From the NCBI RefSeq assembly GCF_001542855.1, contig NZ_LNBY01000020.1, forward strand, positions 62,001 through 126,000: a stretch of DNA of 64,000 bases, given 5' to 3'. The first letter of the stretch is position 1. Every line of letters begins with the position of its first letter. Shown here piece by piece: positions 35,841-43,956 of this stretch. The translations under genes and the position numbers were made by a program. The stretch is from Erythrobacter sp. AP23 (lineage in GTDB: Bacteria > Pseudomonadota > Alphaproteobacteria > Sphingomonadales > Sphingomonadaceae). Under the pieces are notes generated by a model. That model searched no databases and was not told where the DNA came from. It saw nothing but the letters and a program-made list of their open reading frames with translations.

Positions 35841-35997
35841 TGAAGCTGTCGTGACGCGCTAGAGCAGCCGGATGGCAATCGGTTTCGTTGCCATTGTCAG
35901 TTGCCCCTGAACTCATGACGATCCCGAACAGTGCAATCTGGCCAGCTCAACGACCGCTTTGTTTGCGGAAGTAGGCGAGCCACAAAATCGGCGAATG

Positions 35998-36603
35998 TTA
36001 GAGATGCCTTGCCCAGTGTTCCTCAGCGACAATCGAAATGGGGATGCCGGCGCGCCGCATCTCGGTAGCTTTGAGAATCTTGTTGCCAAATGAAGAATGC
36101 TTCCACGACTCAGTGGCGTAGGAGCCGATCACCAGATAGTTGGTCGCCTTCGTAAGGCTACCTCCACTGCCGCCTCTCGATTATACCGCTTCTTCACAAT
36201 GCTTCCGCTGTCCGAAACTGAAGGTGCCAGTGAAACAAAAAGTTTTTCCATCAAAAATGATCGGCGGCGCTGGCTGACAGAGCGGGAGCGACGTCGATTT
36301 GGCCGCTTCGCCCAAAGTGGCATCGCCTGCAGTGAATGCACTCAGCGCAGCGAACAGATCATCGCATTCCTCTAAATCGGCAACACCGTCCGCTAAAATG
36401 GTGCCGACCCGATTATAGAGCGTTGCAATTAGTGGCTGCTGGCTGACCGAAAGATTTGTCACCAACCATTTTTCGAGAAACTCGACCTCAGCATGGTTTA
36501 TCGAACCGTCCGCAATGAGGCCTCGGGCCAGGCCGATCAGCTCGTCGACCTGCCGAGATTGCAATCTATCGGCGTTCAAGCGATTCAGTGTTTGTTCGTC
36601 CAT
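35998..36603 (-). pseudogene. BRCT-domain protein interrupted by an in-frame TAA
   Basis: The frame starts at MDEQTLNRLNADRLQSRQVD and runs into the first half of a BRCT domain (PPIIFDGKTFCFTGTFSFGQ then RKHCEEAV), then meets TAA at 36181-36183. Without any frame change the same frame continues SRGGSGGSLTKATNYLVIGS, then YATESWKHSSFGNKILKATE and EHWARHL to TAA at 35998-36000, which is exactly the second half of the BRCT domain. So the gene is broken by one nonsense codon or the stop is suppressed. Intact homologues are short BRCT proteins related to the NAD-dependent DNA ligase C-terminus, found on mobile elements, probably acting in DNA repair. Confidence 0.75.
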
Positions 36604-36832
36604 CAAGTGCCTCCGCATTCGATATCACGTAAATCGTGCTCGCGTCGTACTTCCAGGCATCAAGCCACTGTAACACAAACGTATAGTCGAAGGGAGGTCT
36701 GAAAGCCATGTAATCCCATGAACAAACGTCCCCCAACAGAAGCCGCAAATCATGGAACCAATGACTGCTATGTCGGCGGCAACGTATGTTCGCAGCGGCT
36801 CTAACTAGCGTCAGCTTCTCCGGCTTCTGTCT
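36566..36832 (-). pseudogene. Possible remnant ORF overlapping the BRCT gene start
   Basis: A frame open from a stop at 36833 to TAG at 36566 encodes a protein-like stretch (RLLLGDVCSWDYMAFRPPFD, YTFVLQWLDAWKYDASTIYV) but has no ATG or GTG at a sensible place; TTG at 36748 is the only candidate. It overlaps the first codons of the BRCT gene. It may be the 3' part of a lost upstream partner. No function can be given. Confidence 0.22.
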
Positions 36833-36871
36833 TTAAACGCGGCCAGTCCATAACCGGCCCAACACCTGTTC

Positions 36872-37507
36872 CTACAGGGTCCGGCCAAACCAGATGACCC
36901 GACCGACAACGTGAACCTCTGCGCGGTCCATGTCATGCCATGTGGGGTAAGCCGGATTGTCGCTGGCAATAGTGATCTGCCGACCGCCTGGCTTTATGGC
37001 GATGCGCTTCACGACGAGGGTGTCGTCAGATCGAAGGACGTAGATCCCGTCGCGCAGCCGCGAGCCGTGATCTGACGAATCGACCAGCACCTCATCGCCA
37101 TCGCTCAGGGTAGGCTCCATAGAGTCCCCTTTGACCCCAACGATCGACAGGCTTGCGCTCTTGGCCGACGTCAGGTGTCGAAGCCATCGCTCGTCGAACC
37201 CAAACCGAGTATGTGCAGTCTCGCTGGCTGCAACTGCACCGAAACCGGCAGATGCTTCGACATCGAGGACGGGTATTTCGATCATGCCGTCGGTGACCGG
37301 ATTGGCGGGACCGCCGAGCACTTGCTCATCGACGCCGAAGAAACAGGCGAGCGTCTTTCGATCCTCGTCATCGAGCTTCCTCGGTGAACCGCGCTTGATG
37401 AACTGCTGCACATAGGCGGGGTTGCGGCCGAGCAGCCGCGATATCGACGCGTAGCCATATCCGCCCTTGAGGATCAGCCGGTCGAGCTCTTCCCTCACAT
37501 GTTCCAT
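36872..37507 (-). CDS. S24-type (CI/LexA-like) autocleavable repressor
   Basis: 211 residues. N-terminal helical DNA-binding region (GYASISRLLGRNPAYVQQFI, about 17-36) followed by the S24 peptidase: cleavage-site-like EASAGFG (Ala87-Gly88), catalytic Ser129 in VKGDSMEPTL and Lys167 in TLVVKRIAI, ending VVGRVIWFGRTL. Repressors of this type keep prophages and ICEs silent and self-cleave when RecA is activated by DNA damage. It sits between the defence block and the transfer operon, and its gene is divergent from a small HTH-like gene, the usual cI/cro layout. A TAGGAA-TT-TTCCTA palindrome lies in its promoter. Confidence 0.87.
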   Translation of the reverse strand: MEHVREELDRLILKGGYGYASISRLLGRNPAYVQQFIKRGSPRKLDDEDRKTLACFFGVDEQVLGGPANPVTDGMIEIPVLDVEASAGFGAVAASETAHTRFGFDERWLRHLTSAKSASLSIVGVKGDSMEPTLSDGDEVLVDSSDHGSRLRDGIYVLRSDDTLVVKRIAIKPGGRQITIASDNPAYPTWHDMDRAEVHVVGRVIWFGRTL

Positions 37508-37532
37508 TCGTCTGTCCTTCGAATCTTGAACG

Positions 37533-37546
37533 TAGGAATTTTCCTA
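37533..37546. promoter_or_regulatory. Palindromic operator in the S24 repressor promoter
   Basis: TAGGAA-TT-TTCCTA, 26 bases upstream of the repressor ATG and between the divergent genes. A further TCCTAC half site occurs at about 37561-37566. The extended half site GTAGGAA also appears near the tra operon promoter (see 56652-57009). Confidence 0.6.
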
Positions 37547-37617
37547 GACTCGCGGATGCGATCCTACTAAGAACATAACAAGAACACAAGGGATTTGCGA
37601 GTCGGAGCGAAAGGGAC

Positions 37618-37926
37618 ATGACCTTGCTGGAACGGATCGAAAAGCATCTGAAAGACCATCATATTTCGGCAACACGCTTCGGACGACGCGCAGTCGGCGA
37701 TCCGCGATTCGTGCTCGACCTCAGGATGGGACGCAGACCGCGCCGCAGAACCATCGAACGGCTCGAAGCCTACCTGACTTCAGTCGAGGCTACCGCTCCT
37801 GATCGCATCATGAGGAGTGGGATGTGCGCTCGCCAAGCCGCTCATAGCGTTGCGCAACGTCCTGCCAGAGTTTTGCCCCGTTCACCTCACCGGCCCGGGT
37901 CAGCTGATCGATCTTCGACGCAATGA
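37618..37926 (+). CDS. Small Cro-like DNA-binding protein candidate
   Basis: Up to 102 residues. The first 60 (MTLLERIEKHLKDHHISATR, FGRRAVGDPRFVLDLRMGRR, then PRRRTIERLEAYL) form a compact basic helical region that resembles small HTH proteins of sphingomonad elements. It is divergent from the S24 repressor across a shared operator, the position of a cro-type gene. The last 40 codons overlap the minus-strand DUF6961-like gene and have antisense character, so the functional protein may be only the N-terminal part. AAAGGG lies before the ATG. Confidence 0.6.
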   Translation: MTLLERIEKHLKDHHISATRFGRRAVGDPRFVLDLRMGRRPRRRTIERLEAYLTSVEATAPDRIMRSGMCARQAAHSVAQRPARVLPRSPHRPGSADRSSTQ

Positions 37927-38005
37927 ATTCATGCCCGGCATCGCCGTGGTGCTTCTCGACCCAAAGCGCCATGCCCCAAAGCTCCTGATCACGGGTGAGC
38001 GTCAA
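37808..38005 (-). CDS. DUF6961-like small protein
   Basis: 65 residues from TTG 38005, which overlaps the stop of the preceding small membrane-protein gene (TTGA). Sequence LTLTRDQELWGMALWVEKHH followed by GDAGHEFIASKIDQLTRAGE and WQDVAQRYERL matches the small DUF6961 family common in sphingomonads; function unknown. Reading further upstream in this frame gives only antisense of the nuclease gene, which supports the TTG start. Third in a translationally coupled trio with the secreted nuclease. Confidence 0.65.
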   Translation of the reverse strand: MTLTRDQELWGMALWVEKHHGDAGHEFIASKIDQLTRAGEVNGAKLWQDVAQRYERLGERTSHSS

Positions 38006-38133
38006 AAGAGCGATCCGATGCCGACAACAAGCATGAGAACGATCGGAATACCCAGCAGCCATGCTTCGAGCTTCAATTTCCATTCCCGCTCGTTGCCCGG
38101 CAAGAGATCGTCGCTGTCGGGCCAGTCGCGCAT
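38002..38133 (-). CDS. Small single-pass membrane protein (43 residues)
   Basis: ATG at 38131-38133 shares its A with the stop of the nuclease gene (TGATG). The protein starts MRDWPDSDDLLPGNEREWKL and ends with one hydrophobic helix (LLGIPIVLMLVVGIGSLF). An ATG three codons earlier is an alternative. It is too short for most gene finders, but it is tightly coupled on both sides, to the thermonuclease upstream and to the DUF6961-like gene downstream. No function known. Confidence 0.6.
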   Translation of the reverse strand: MRDWPDSDDLLPGNEREWKLKLEAWLLGIPIVLMLVVGIGSLF

Positions 38134-38657
38134 CAGCACCATGGCTCCCTGCGCCCGGACCAGGTTCGCGCAAGGCCTTCTGCAACCAGTTGGTCGCCAA
38201 TCGAGCGTCCATTGCGCTGAAGGACCCGCAACTTGCGACCGTATTGGTCTTCGTCCCTGCTGCCAATCGTCACCGCATCGAACTCGCCCTGGTTGAGCAG
38301 GACAACCAGCCGGTCGCGGGCCTTGATGCCGAGGTCGTACTCGTAGTCGCACTTGGGCTGCGAGATTTCCGGTGTGTCGATATCCGCGATCCTGATCTTC
38401 ACGCCTTCGAGCCAGATGGTATCGCCATCGACAACGCAAGTCCGTCTGACCATGCCGCACACCGCAAAGCTGTGCGTGGTTCGCGCTTCGGCGCTCGCCG
38501 AACCAAATGGCCAATAGATACCGACCAGACCTCCAAGAATGCCGACGAGCAGACCTCCAGCTACAAGAAGAGTGAGGCTTCTTCTTCTGGCTCTCTTGCC
38601 CGGGTCACCTCCGGTCCGGAATTCGAGGACATTATCGCGGGGTGGTCTTTTGGTCAT
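38133..38657 (-). CDS. Membrane-anchored thermonuclease (SNase-like)
   Basis: 174 residues from MTKRPPRDNVLEF, picked because the 13 residues upstream lack family character. A membrane segment (about 27-50, LTLLVAGGLLVGILGGLVGI) exports the domain. The SNase fold is complete: VVDGDTIWLEG, IRIADIDTPEISQP (the Arg, Asp and Glu of the active site) and DQYGRKLRVL with the second catalytic Arg, then GDQLVAEGLARTW. Such small secreted nucleases occur on conjugative plasmids of alphaproteobacteria (ParB-type nucleases of RP4 are related). It may process incoming or extracellular DNA. It is first of three overlapping genes. Confidence 0.85.
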   Translation of the reverse strand: MTKRPPRDNVLEFRTGGDPGKRARRRSLTLLVAGGLLVGILGGLVGIYWPFGSASAEARTTHSFAVCGMVRRTCVVDGDTIWLEGVKIRIADIDTPEISQPKCDYEYDLGIKARDRLVVLLNQGEFDAVTIGSRDEDQYGRKLRVLQRNGRSIGDQLVAEGLARTWSGRREPWC

Positions 38658-38794
38658 TCCACCTTCTTTCATTTCCTGTCCTCCGCGCCAAGACACCGTG
38701 CTCGCTTTCCCGATGATTTTCAGCTATTTTCTCGGCAACGCGAGGGGCGGCCCAGAGGGGAGGGTGCATGTTTGCTCCCGAAGGAGAATGAGCG

Positions 38795-39004
38795 ATGAGC
38801 GATCCAGACAACACTCCCGCCGGCGGCAAGCAGGATTGGGAAGGCTTTCGCGAAGTCGACCGGGCAATCGCCGAGAACCGCCTTACTTCCTACACTTGGA
38901 AAAAGACTTGGGCAGACCCATGGGGCAAGCTTGGATTGATCCTGTTCGGCATCCTGTTCTTCGCCTTTGTGATCTACGTGGTCATCTACGACGGATTGAT
39001 CTGA
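38795..39004 (+). CDS. Small single-pass membrane protein next to traG
   Basis: 69 residues with AAGGAG about nine bases before the ATG. A soluble N-terminus (MSDPDNTPAGGKQDWEGFRE) and one C-terminal membrane helix (KLGLILFGILFFAFVIYVVI). It converges on traG with one base between the stops. F plasmid keeps its entry-exclusion gene traS beside traG; this protein could play such a role, but no sequence similarity supports it. Confidence 0.65.
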   Translation: MSDPDNTPAGGKQDWEGFREVDRAIAENRLTSYTWKKTWADPWGKLGLILFGILFFAFVIYVVIYDGLI

Positions 39005-39005
39005 G

Positions 39006-41708
39006 CTACCATTCCTTCACGTCATCGGCCGCTTCGGCCGAGGCTCCCTTGGCATCGCGGGTCTTGCCGTCGAGGTATCCTTTCACGGTATCGATCCGCC
39101 TTTCCCCTTGTTGCTGGACCCGATCGACATCGAGGGCGATGTCCTCGCGATCGCTTGAAGGATCGCCAAGGCTTCCTGGTACCCCGCCAAGCCGTACTGA
39201 TCCCCGAACACCGTCGGCGCTGCTCACCGGGGGTCGAGCGACGGGCGCAAAGGGCGGCAGAATCAGGTCGTCCGCGATATCGGCATTGAGCCGGTCCGCG
39301 TAGCTTTCGACGAACCGCGCCTGCAGCTGCTGGCCTCGCGCACTCATCTGGAAGTCGATGTCGTCGAAGCGCACTGGCCCATAATAGTCCCGATTGGCGT
39401 CGATCTCGGCCATGCCCCATTCGCGATAGGCCTGGCTGAGGTTGAGCGTGCCTGCGGCATTGGCGCTCTCGTACCAGCTTGCCTGGTTCTCGAGGCGGCT
39501 GGCGATTTCCTCGGCGCGGCGTGCTTCGCGGGTATAGCTCTGCGCTTCGGTGATGGACGTGGTGATGCCGGCCGAGCTGCTCGAAACCAGCGCTTCGGAA
39601 CTCGAGCTTGTCTCGCGCAGAAAACCCTCGCGCGTGCTTGACCAGCTGCGACTGTCCGAGATCTGGCGGAGCGCGCCCATTATGCGCGAGCGGTCCTCGG
39701 AGGCGATCCCGATATCGCTGTCAGTCCAGGTCTGGTTCCGACCACCCTTCAAACCAAGGGTGCCCTTGACCGAGTCTCGTTCTCCTTTGACCCCGAGACC
39801 TGCATCCCCGTTCAAGAACCACGAAACGGTGATGTCGTCGGCGGCACGGCGCGACAGCCCGAACTGCTGCTGCAGCGTCTTCGAGGCGTTGTCGACTTCG
39901 CTGAACGCGCTGCCGATGCTGTCGCTGGTCGAGGTGCCGCTGACACTCTCGTTCGAACGCGAACGCGTGTAGGCATCGCGCAGTTCGCTGAACCGGGTGA
40001 CCGCCGAGCTGGTCGATTGCTGGGCGAGGTTGGAGAAGGTCTCGCTCTGGCCGCGGCTCTGGCTCGCCATGCTCGCGAGCCTGCTCGAGAAGTCCTGGCC
40101 GAGCGTGGGCGTGAAGGGATAGCTCGAGGTCGGCACGGTCGCGAACTCGGCCTGCGGGAAGTACGTGGTCTGCGTGCCGTTGTCGGCAAAGCCGCGCGAT
40201 TGTGCTGCGCCATAGGCTATGTTTGGCGCAAGGCTCGCCTGTGCAAACTGGCGCGAGAACACATTCGAGTTCTCCAAACTGGTGTTGCCGAACGAGAGAT
40301 TGCCCGTGCTCGCCTCGCGCGCCGCTTCCTCGGCCGCGTTCTGGCTCGGATTAAGGTAGCTCGTGGCCTGGCCCGAGATCGCCATGGCTCCGCGAGCGAC
40401 CCCGCCTGCAAGGAAGGGGATCGAGGCGACAAGGTAGCCGGCAAGGATACCGATATCGTTGTTGACGTCGGTCATCCCTGAGAAGGTCGCAAGCGTGAGG
40501 CCGCTCGCACCGCCAGCTGCCGCAACATCACCAGCGCCTTTCAGCATCAGGATCATGTGGAGGATGACGAAGAGCGGCCCCCAGGCGGCGAGATAGAAGA
40601 ACCCCGTGACATAACCTCTTAGCGCGATCGGCCCGGTCCGCGGCATCATGAACAGCGGGAAGAGCACCGGGAAAAGGGCGTAGAAAACCACCGTCAGCAC
40701 GACGTTGAGGATCGGCACCCACTTCATCGCATTGTGCGCGATCGAGGAATAGGTTCGCTCGGTCTGGATATCGGCGCGGGTCTGCGCGAACACATCGACG
40801 CTAGAGGCGCCGCTCGCTCCGGCAAACCCGTGCATCGCCTGGTTCATCGCGTTGATGGTCAGCACCTGGCGAAAGATGCTGCTCGCGTCCTTCGAAACTC
40901 CGGTGAGATACTGGTAGGCTATGGGCAGGTCGGCGATGAGCTTGGCCTTGGCGAGCGCTTCGGTCTGCTTGGGATAGAGCTGGCGTCCGGCAACTAGCGT
41001 CATTGCGTCAATCATGCCCGCCCACTGGTTCGAAAGCGCGGTGTAGGCTTCGCGGCAGGTGACGATCGATGCCGTGACACTGTCATCGGCTTCACGGGTG
41101 AGGAACTTCTGCGCACGCGCCGCGCTCCCGGGCGCAATGGTCGCCCAGATGTCGTTGCTCTCGGACAATTCCTTCATCGAATAGCGACCGAGGAGCAGGT
41201 CGTAGAACACGCATTGCCGCACATGCTCGTCGAAATTGGCGGCAAACTCGGGATCGGCAATGCGCAAGGAGCGTGTCGCCTCGAGCAGCCGCGCGCCGTA
41301 GATCATGCCGTTCTTCGAATAGTTGAGATCGTCGGGAAGGCCGAAGACGGTCTCGGCCGATCGCGTCAGATAGTCGCCCGCCTGGCTGGTGAAGCTCGCC
41401 ATCAGTGCGAGCCCGAGCGGAACGTTCGCGACGGTCGCCGGAGCGAGGCTCGGATTGACGCGGTCGGTAATCTGCACGTCCATCCGCGGCACCATCAGGC
41501 ACATGTAGATGAGCGTCGCACCGAGGAACCAGTTGAGCCAGGCGCGCCAGTCCTGGTTGAACGCGACCACGATCACCGCGAGCGCGAACCCCATCACCAG
41601 CGCGACCTGGATCAGGCTCTTGTAGCCGCCCGCACCGGTCCATGCGGCAACGGCGTTGAGGACATTGACGATGTATTCGCCGCCGCCGGTGGTGAAGATT
41701 TCGACCAT
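39006..41708 (-). CDS. traG: TraG, F-type T4SS assembly and mating-pair stabilisation protein
   Basis: 900 residues. The N-terminal half is an integral membrane region (about 30-75, and several segments between 340 and 470: WVPILNVVLTVVFYALFPVL, YVTGFFYLAAWGPLFVILHM) typical of TraG_N. The C-terminal half is periplasmic, Ser/Gln/Ala-rich with long helical repeats (TSSAVTRFSELRDAYTRSRS, AFSEVDNASKTLQQQFGLSR). In F, TraG is needed for pilus assembly and mating-pair stabilisation, and contacts TraS in the recipient. Last gene of the leftward operon, nine bases after traH. Confidence 0.92.
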   Translation of the reverse strand: MVEIFTTGGGEYIVNVLNAVAAWTGAGGYKSLIQVALVMGFALAVIVVAFNQDWRAWLNWFLGATLIYMCLMVPRMDVQITDRVNPSLAPATVANVPLGLALMASFTSQAGDYLTRSAETVFGLPDDLNYSKNGMIYGARLLEATRSLRIADPEFAANFDEHVRQCVFYDLLLGRYSMKELSESNDIWATIAPGSAARAQKFLTREADDSVTASIVTCREAYTALSNQWAGMIDAMTLVAGRQLYPKQTEALAKAKLIADLPIAYQYLTGVSKDASSIFRQVLTINAMNQAMHGFAGASGASSVDVFAQTRADIQTERTYSSIAHNAMKWVPILNVVLTVVFYALFPVLFPLFMMPRTGPIALRGYVTGFFYLAAWGPLFVILHMILMLKGAGDVAAAGGASGLTLATFSGMTDVNNDIGILAGYLVASIPFLAGGVARGAMAISGQATSYLNPSQNAAEEAAREASTGNLSFGNTSLENSNVFSRQFAQASLAPNIAYGAAQSRGFADNGTQTTYFPQAEFATVPTSSYPFTPTLGQDFSSRLASMASQSRGQSETFSNLAQQSTSSAVTRFSELRDAYTRSRSNESVSGTSTSDSIGSAFSEVDNASKTLQQQFGLSRRAADDITVSWFLNGDAGLGVKGERDSVKGTLGLKGGRNQTWTDSDIGIASEDRSRIMGALRQISDSRSWSSTREGFLRETSSSSEALVSSSSAGITTSITEAQSYTREARRAEEIASRLENQASWYESANAAGTLNLSQAYREWGMAEIDANRDYYGPVRFDDIDFQMSARGQQLQARFVESYADRLNADIADDLILPPFAPVARPPVSSADGVRGSVRLGGVPGSLGDPSSDREDIALDVDRVQQQGERRIDTVKGYLDGKTRDAKGASAEAADDVKEW

Positions 41709-41717
41709 GTGCGCGCC

Positions 41718-43154
41718 TCAGGGGACGATCGAGCGCGACTGGAGCCCGCGCGACCAGTCGAGCGCGGCGGACATAGAAGGGGACATCGAGGCGGCGAGCG
41801 CGTTCTCGATCATCGCGGTCTTCTCTATGATCTGCATGATCGCCGAGACCTTGGCCTGCCCGGTGGCCTGCCGCTGGACAAGACCGGAGCGCACCTCGGC
41901 GACCTGGCCGCGCCAGATCGCAAGCTTGGCTTCATCGGCGGCGATGAAACTTGCCATCGATCGCCCCGCTTCCGAGACGATCCGGTCGAGGATGGCATAG
42001 AGAAAGTCGATGCTGGCGATCTCAGCGAGCGTGTCACGGTCGTCGGTCGGCATGCCGCGCCCATAGGCGGCCTGGACGGTGAGGATCTTGTACAAGGGGA
42101 CCGAGGCGACCTGGAGCAGCTCCTTCTCGGCATTGCCGATTGCGGTGTCGGTGCGGATCGCGTCGACCATGTTGCCAATGAGGAGCGCGACGCGCGGGCG
42201 GATCGCCTTGGCGTTGGAAAGGCTCATCTGCTCGAAGGTGGGATTGAGGCAGAGATCGGTCTCGTCGCAGCGAAACACGCGCACCGTCTGGCCCTGCGTC
42301 CCGTCGAGCAGCGCGCTCACCAGCGTCGAGGACGCATCGCCTGCGAAAGGCACGAACTTGCCTGCTTCATCGTCCTTGGGCGGCACGTAGATCACCGTGC
42401 CGATCAGCGTCATGGCGTATTCGGCAAGCTCGCGGTCGAAGGTCCCGCCGGGTTTGAAGAAGGCGCTCTTCTTGAGAACGTGCCAGGTGTAGTTGCGCGC
42501 CACGCCCGGATTGATGTCGGCGTAATCGGCCCCGGCGCCTCCGTTGGTCGAGGCGCGCTGCCCGCGCGTGCCGCAGCCGTGCTTCGCGGCGGCATAGTCG
42601 GTGAAGATGCCTTCCGAGTTGCCGATCGCTTCGCAGATCGCCTTGTCCGCGAGATCGCCCTTGGGCCACAGGCCCCCGACCAGTCCCTGCGCCATCTCGC
42701 AGGAGTTGATCGAGAGATTGTTCATGAGTTGAGCCTTCTGCGAAAACTCCTGCATGATCTTGTTGCACTCGGGGCAGACGGTATCGATCGCTAGGCTGAA
42801 GGCGAACCCGACGGCGTTGTTGGCGACTGCCTTGAGGAGCGCGACCATCTCGCTTGCGTTGATGAAGGAAAAGGACCCGGCGAAGATGTCGATCCCGCCG
42901 CAGCCAGCGCGGGCCCGCGGCAGCTGGAGATTAGCCACGTTGGTGGTCTTCTGCGGGAAGCGCGTCCAGACATTGCCGAGGCTGTAATACCCCGCCGACT
43001 GGCCCTCGAAGGCGGTCGGGCCTGTTACGTTCGCCGCCGCGCCCATGTCGTCCATGAAGCGGTCCATGCTGTCGCCGACATTGGCAGCAACCGGTGACGC
43101 GACCATGCTGGCTGCGGCGAGCGTCAGCGCCGCATTGCGAATGCTAGTAATCAT
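41718..43154 (-). CDS. traH: TraH, pilus assembly protein
   Basis: 478 residues with a signal peptide (MITSIRNAALTLAAASMVAS). TraH marks include ARAGCGGIDIFAGSFSFINA, the ALLKAVANNAVGFAFSLAID stretch, the Cys pair in TVCPECNKIMQEF, and SCEMAQGLVGGLWPK. A helical C-terminus follows. It is periplasmic/outer-membrane associated and works with TraF, TraU, TraW and TrbC in pilus retraction and assembly. It overlaps the end of traF by 11 bases. Confidence 0.93.
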   Translation of the reverse strand: MITSIRNAALTLAAASMVASPVAANVGDSMDRFMDDMGAAANVTGPTAFEGQSAGYYSLGNVWTRFPQKTTNVANLQLPRARAGCGGIDIFAGSFSFINASEMVALLKAVANNAVGFAFSLAIDTVCPECNKIMQEFSQKAQLMNNLSINSCEMAQGLVGGLWPKGDLADKAICEAIGNSEGIFTDYAAAKHGCGTRGQRASTNGGAGADYADINPGVARNYTWHVLKKSAFFKPGGTFDRELAEYAMTLIGTVIYVPPKDDEAGKFVPFAGDASSTLVSALLDGTQGQTVRVFRCDETDLCLNPTFEQMSLSNAKAIRPRVALLIGNMVDAIRTDTAIGNAEKELLQVASVPLYKILTVQAAYGRGMPTDDRDTLAEIASIDFLYAILDRIVSEAGRSMASFIAADEAKLAIWRGQVAEVRSGLVQRQATGQAKVSAIMQIIEKTAMIENALAASMSPSMSAALDWSRGLQSRSIVP

Positions 43155-43956
43155 GTCCGGCTTCCTTCGAGGTGAGGAGGTAGATGCGGTCCTGGAGTTC
43201 GTCGGCCGAGAGTACGCCGTAACCGATCGGGATCGGGCGCTTGGTCACGCTGTCCCACAGCACCAGCGCCGGGGTGGCCTTGCCTTCAAGACCGAGCCTG
43301 GCGCGCTGATTGGTCTCGACCTTGTAGTCCGGGAAATGGCGCGAGGGTCCGCCGTCGGTCGAGATCGCGCGCACGGTGATGCGCCAGCGCTCGGCGACGC
43401 CCTTGACAATCGGGCTCATCACTTCGCAGGGTGCGCAGGTCGAGCTGTAGAAATAGAACAGGCCGTAGCGCTGCGACAGCCGTGCCATGACACTGTCGCG
43501 CTCGGCGCTGCGGGCATCCTGCCATTGCTTCTTGGCGAGCGCGCCGACAGGTCGCTCGAGCGTGTAGTCGAGTTCGGGGTCCTGCCAGATCGCGCGTTGC
43601 CAGACATCGGAGAAGAGCGAGGCCCGGTCGAGCTGCGCGCGCTGGAAGCGGATATAGGCCGCGACATTGGCTTCGGTGGGATAGAGAATCGCGCGCGCCT
43701 TCAATTCGCGCAGCTCGGAGGTGATCGCGTCGATTTCCTGAGTCGCCGCGACCGGCTCGATTTCAGGGGCTTGCGGTTCCTCCGCGGGCACAGGTTTGAC
43801 GCAGTAGAACCAGTAGCCGAGCCTGCGCTCTTCGCAGTAGAGTGCGTCGGCCGTGGTGGCCGATCGAGCTTCCTGTCGCTCTTGGGCCTGCGCCAAGGTT
43901 GTGGGGAGAGCGGCGAGTCCGAGCGCAAGCGCCGTGAGGTGGTAGAGATGGGTCAT
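43144..43956 (-). CDS. traF: TraF, thioredoxin-like conjugal assembly protein
   Basis: 270 residues, signal peptide MTHLYHLTALALGLAALPTT, then a conserved YCEERRLGYWFYC segment and a helical middle. The C-terminal thioredoxin fold has FYSSTCAPCEVMSPIV with an intact CAPC (Cys174, Cys177) and cis-Pro in GKATPALVLWD. F-plasmid TraF has lost its CXXC, so this copy probably keeps redox activity, useful for the Cys-rich TraN, TraU and TraH made by the same operon. Four-base overlap with traN. Confidence 0.92.
   Translation of the reverse strand: MTHLYHLTALALGLAALPTTLAQAQERQEARSATTADALYCEERRLGYWFYCVKPVPAEEPQAPEIEPVAATQEIDAITSELRELKARAILYPTEANVAAYIRFQRAQLDRASLFSDVWQRAIWQDPELDYTLERPVGALAKKQWQDARSAERDSVMARLSQRYGLFYFYSSTCAPCEVMSPIVKGVAERWRITVRAISTDGGPSRHFPDYKVETNQRARLGLEGKATPALVLWDSVTKRPIPIGYGVLSADELQDRIYLLTSKEAGHDY

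Noticed and set aside
41214-42794. 526-codon plus frame opposite traH and traG
   Set aside because: Antisense shadow caused by high GC; His/Arg/Asp-rich and without any domain.
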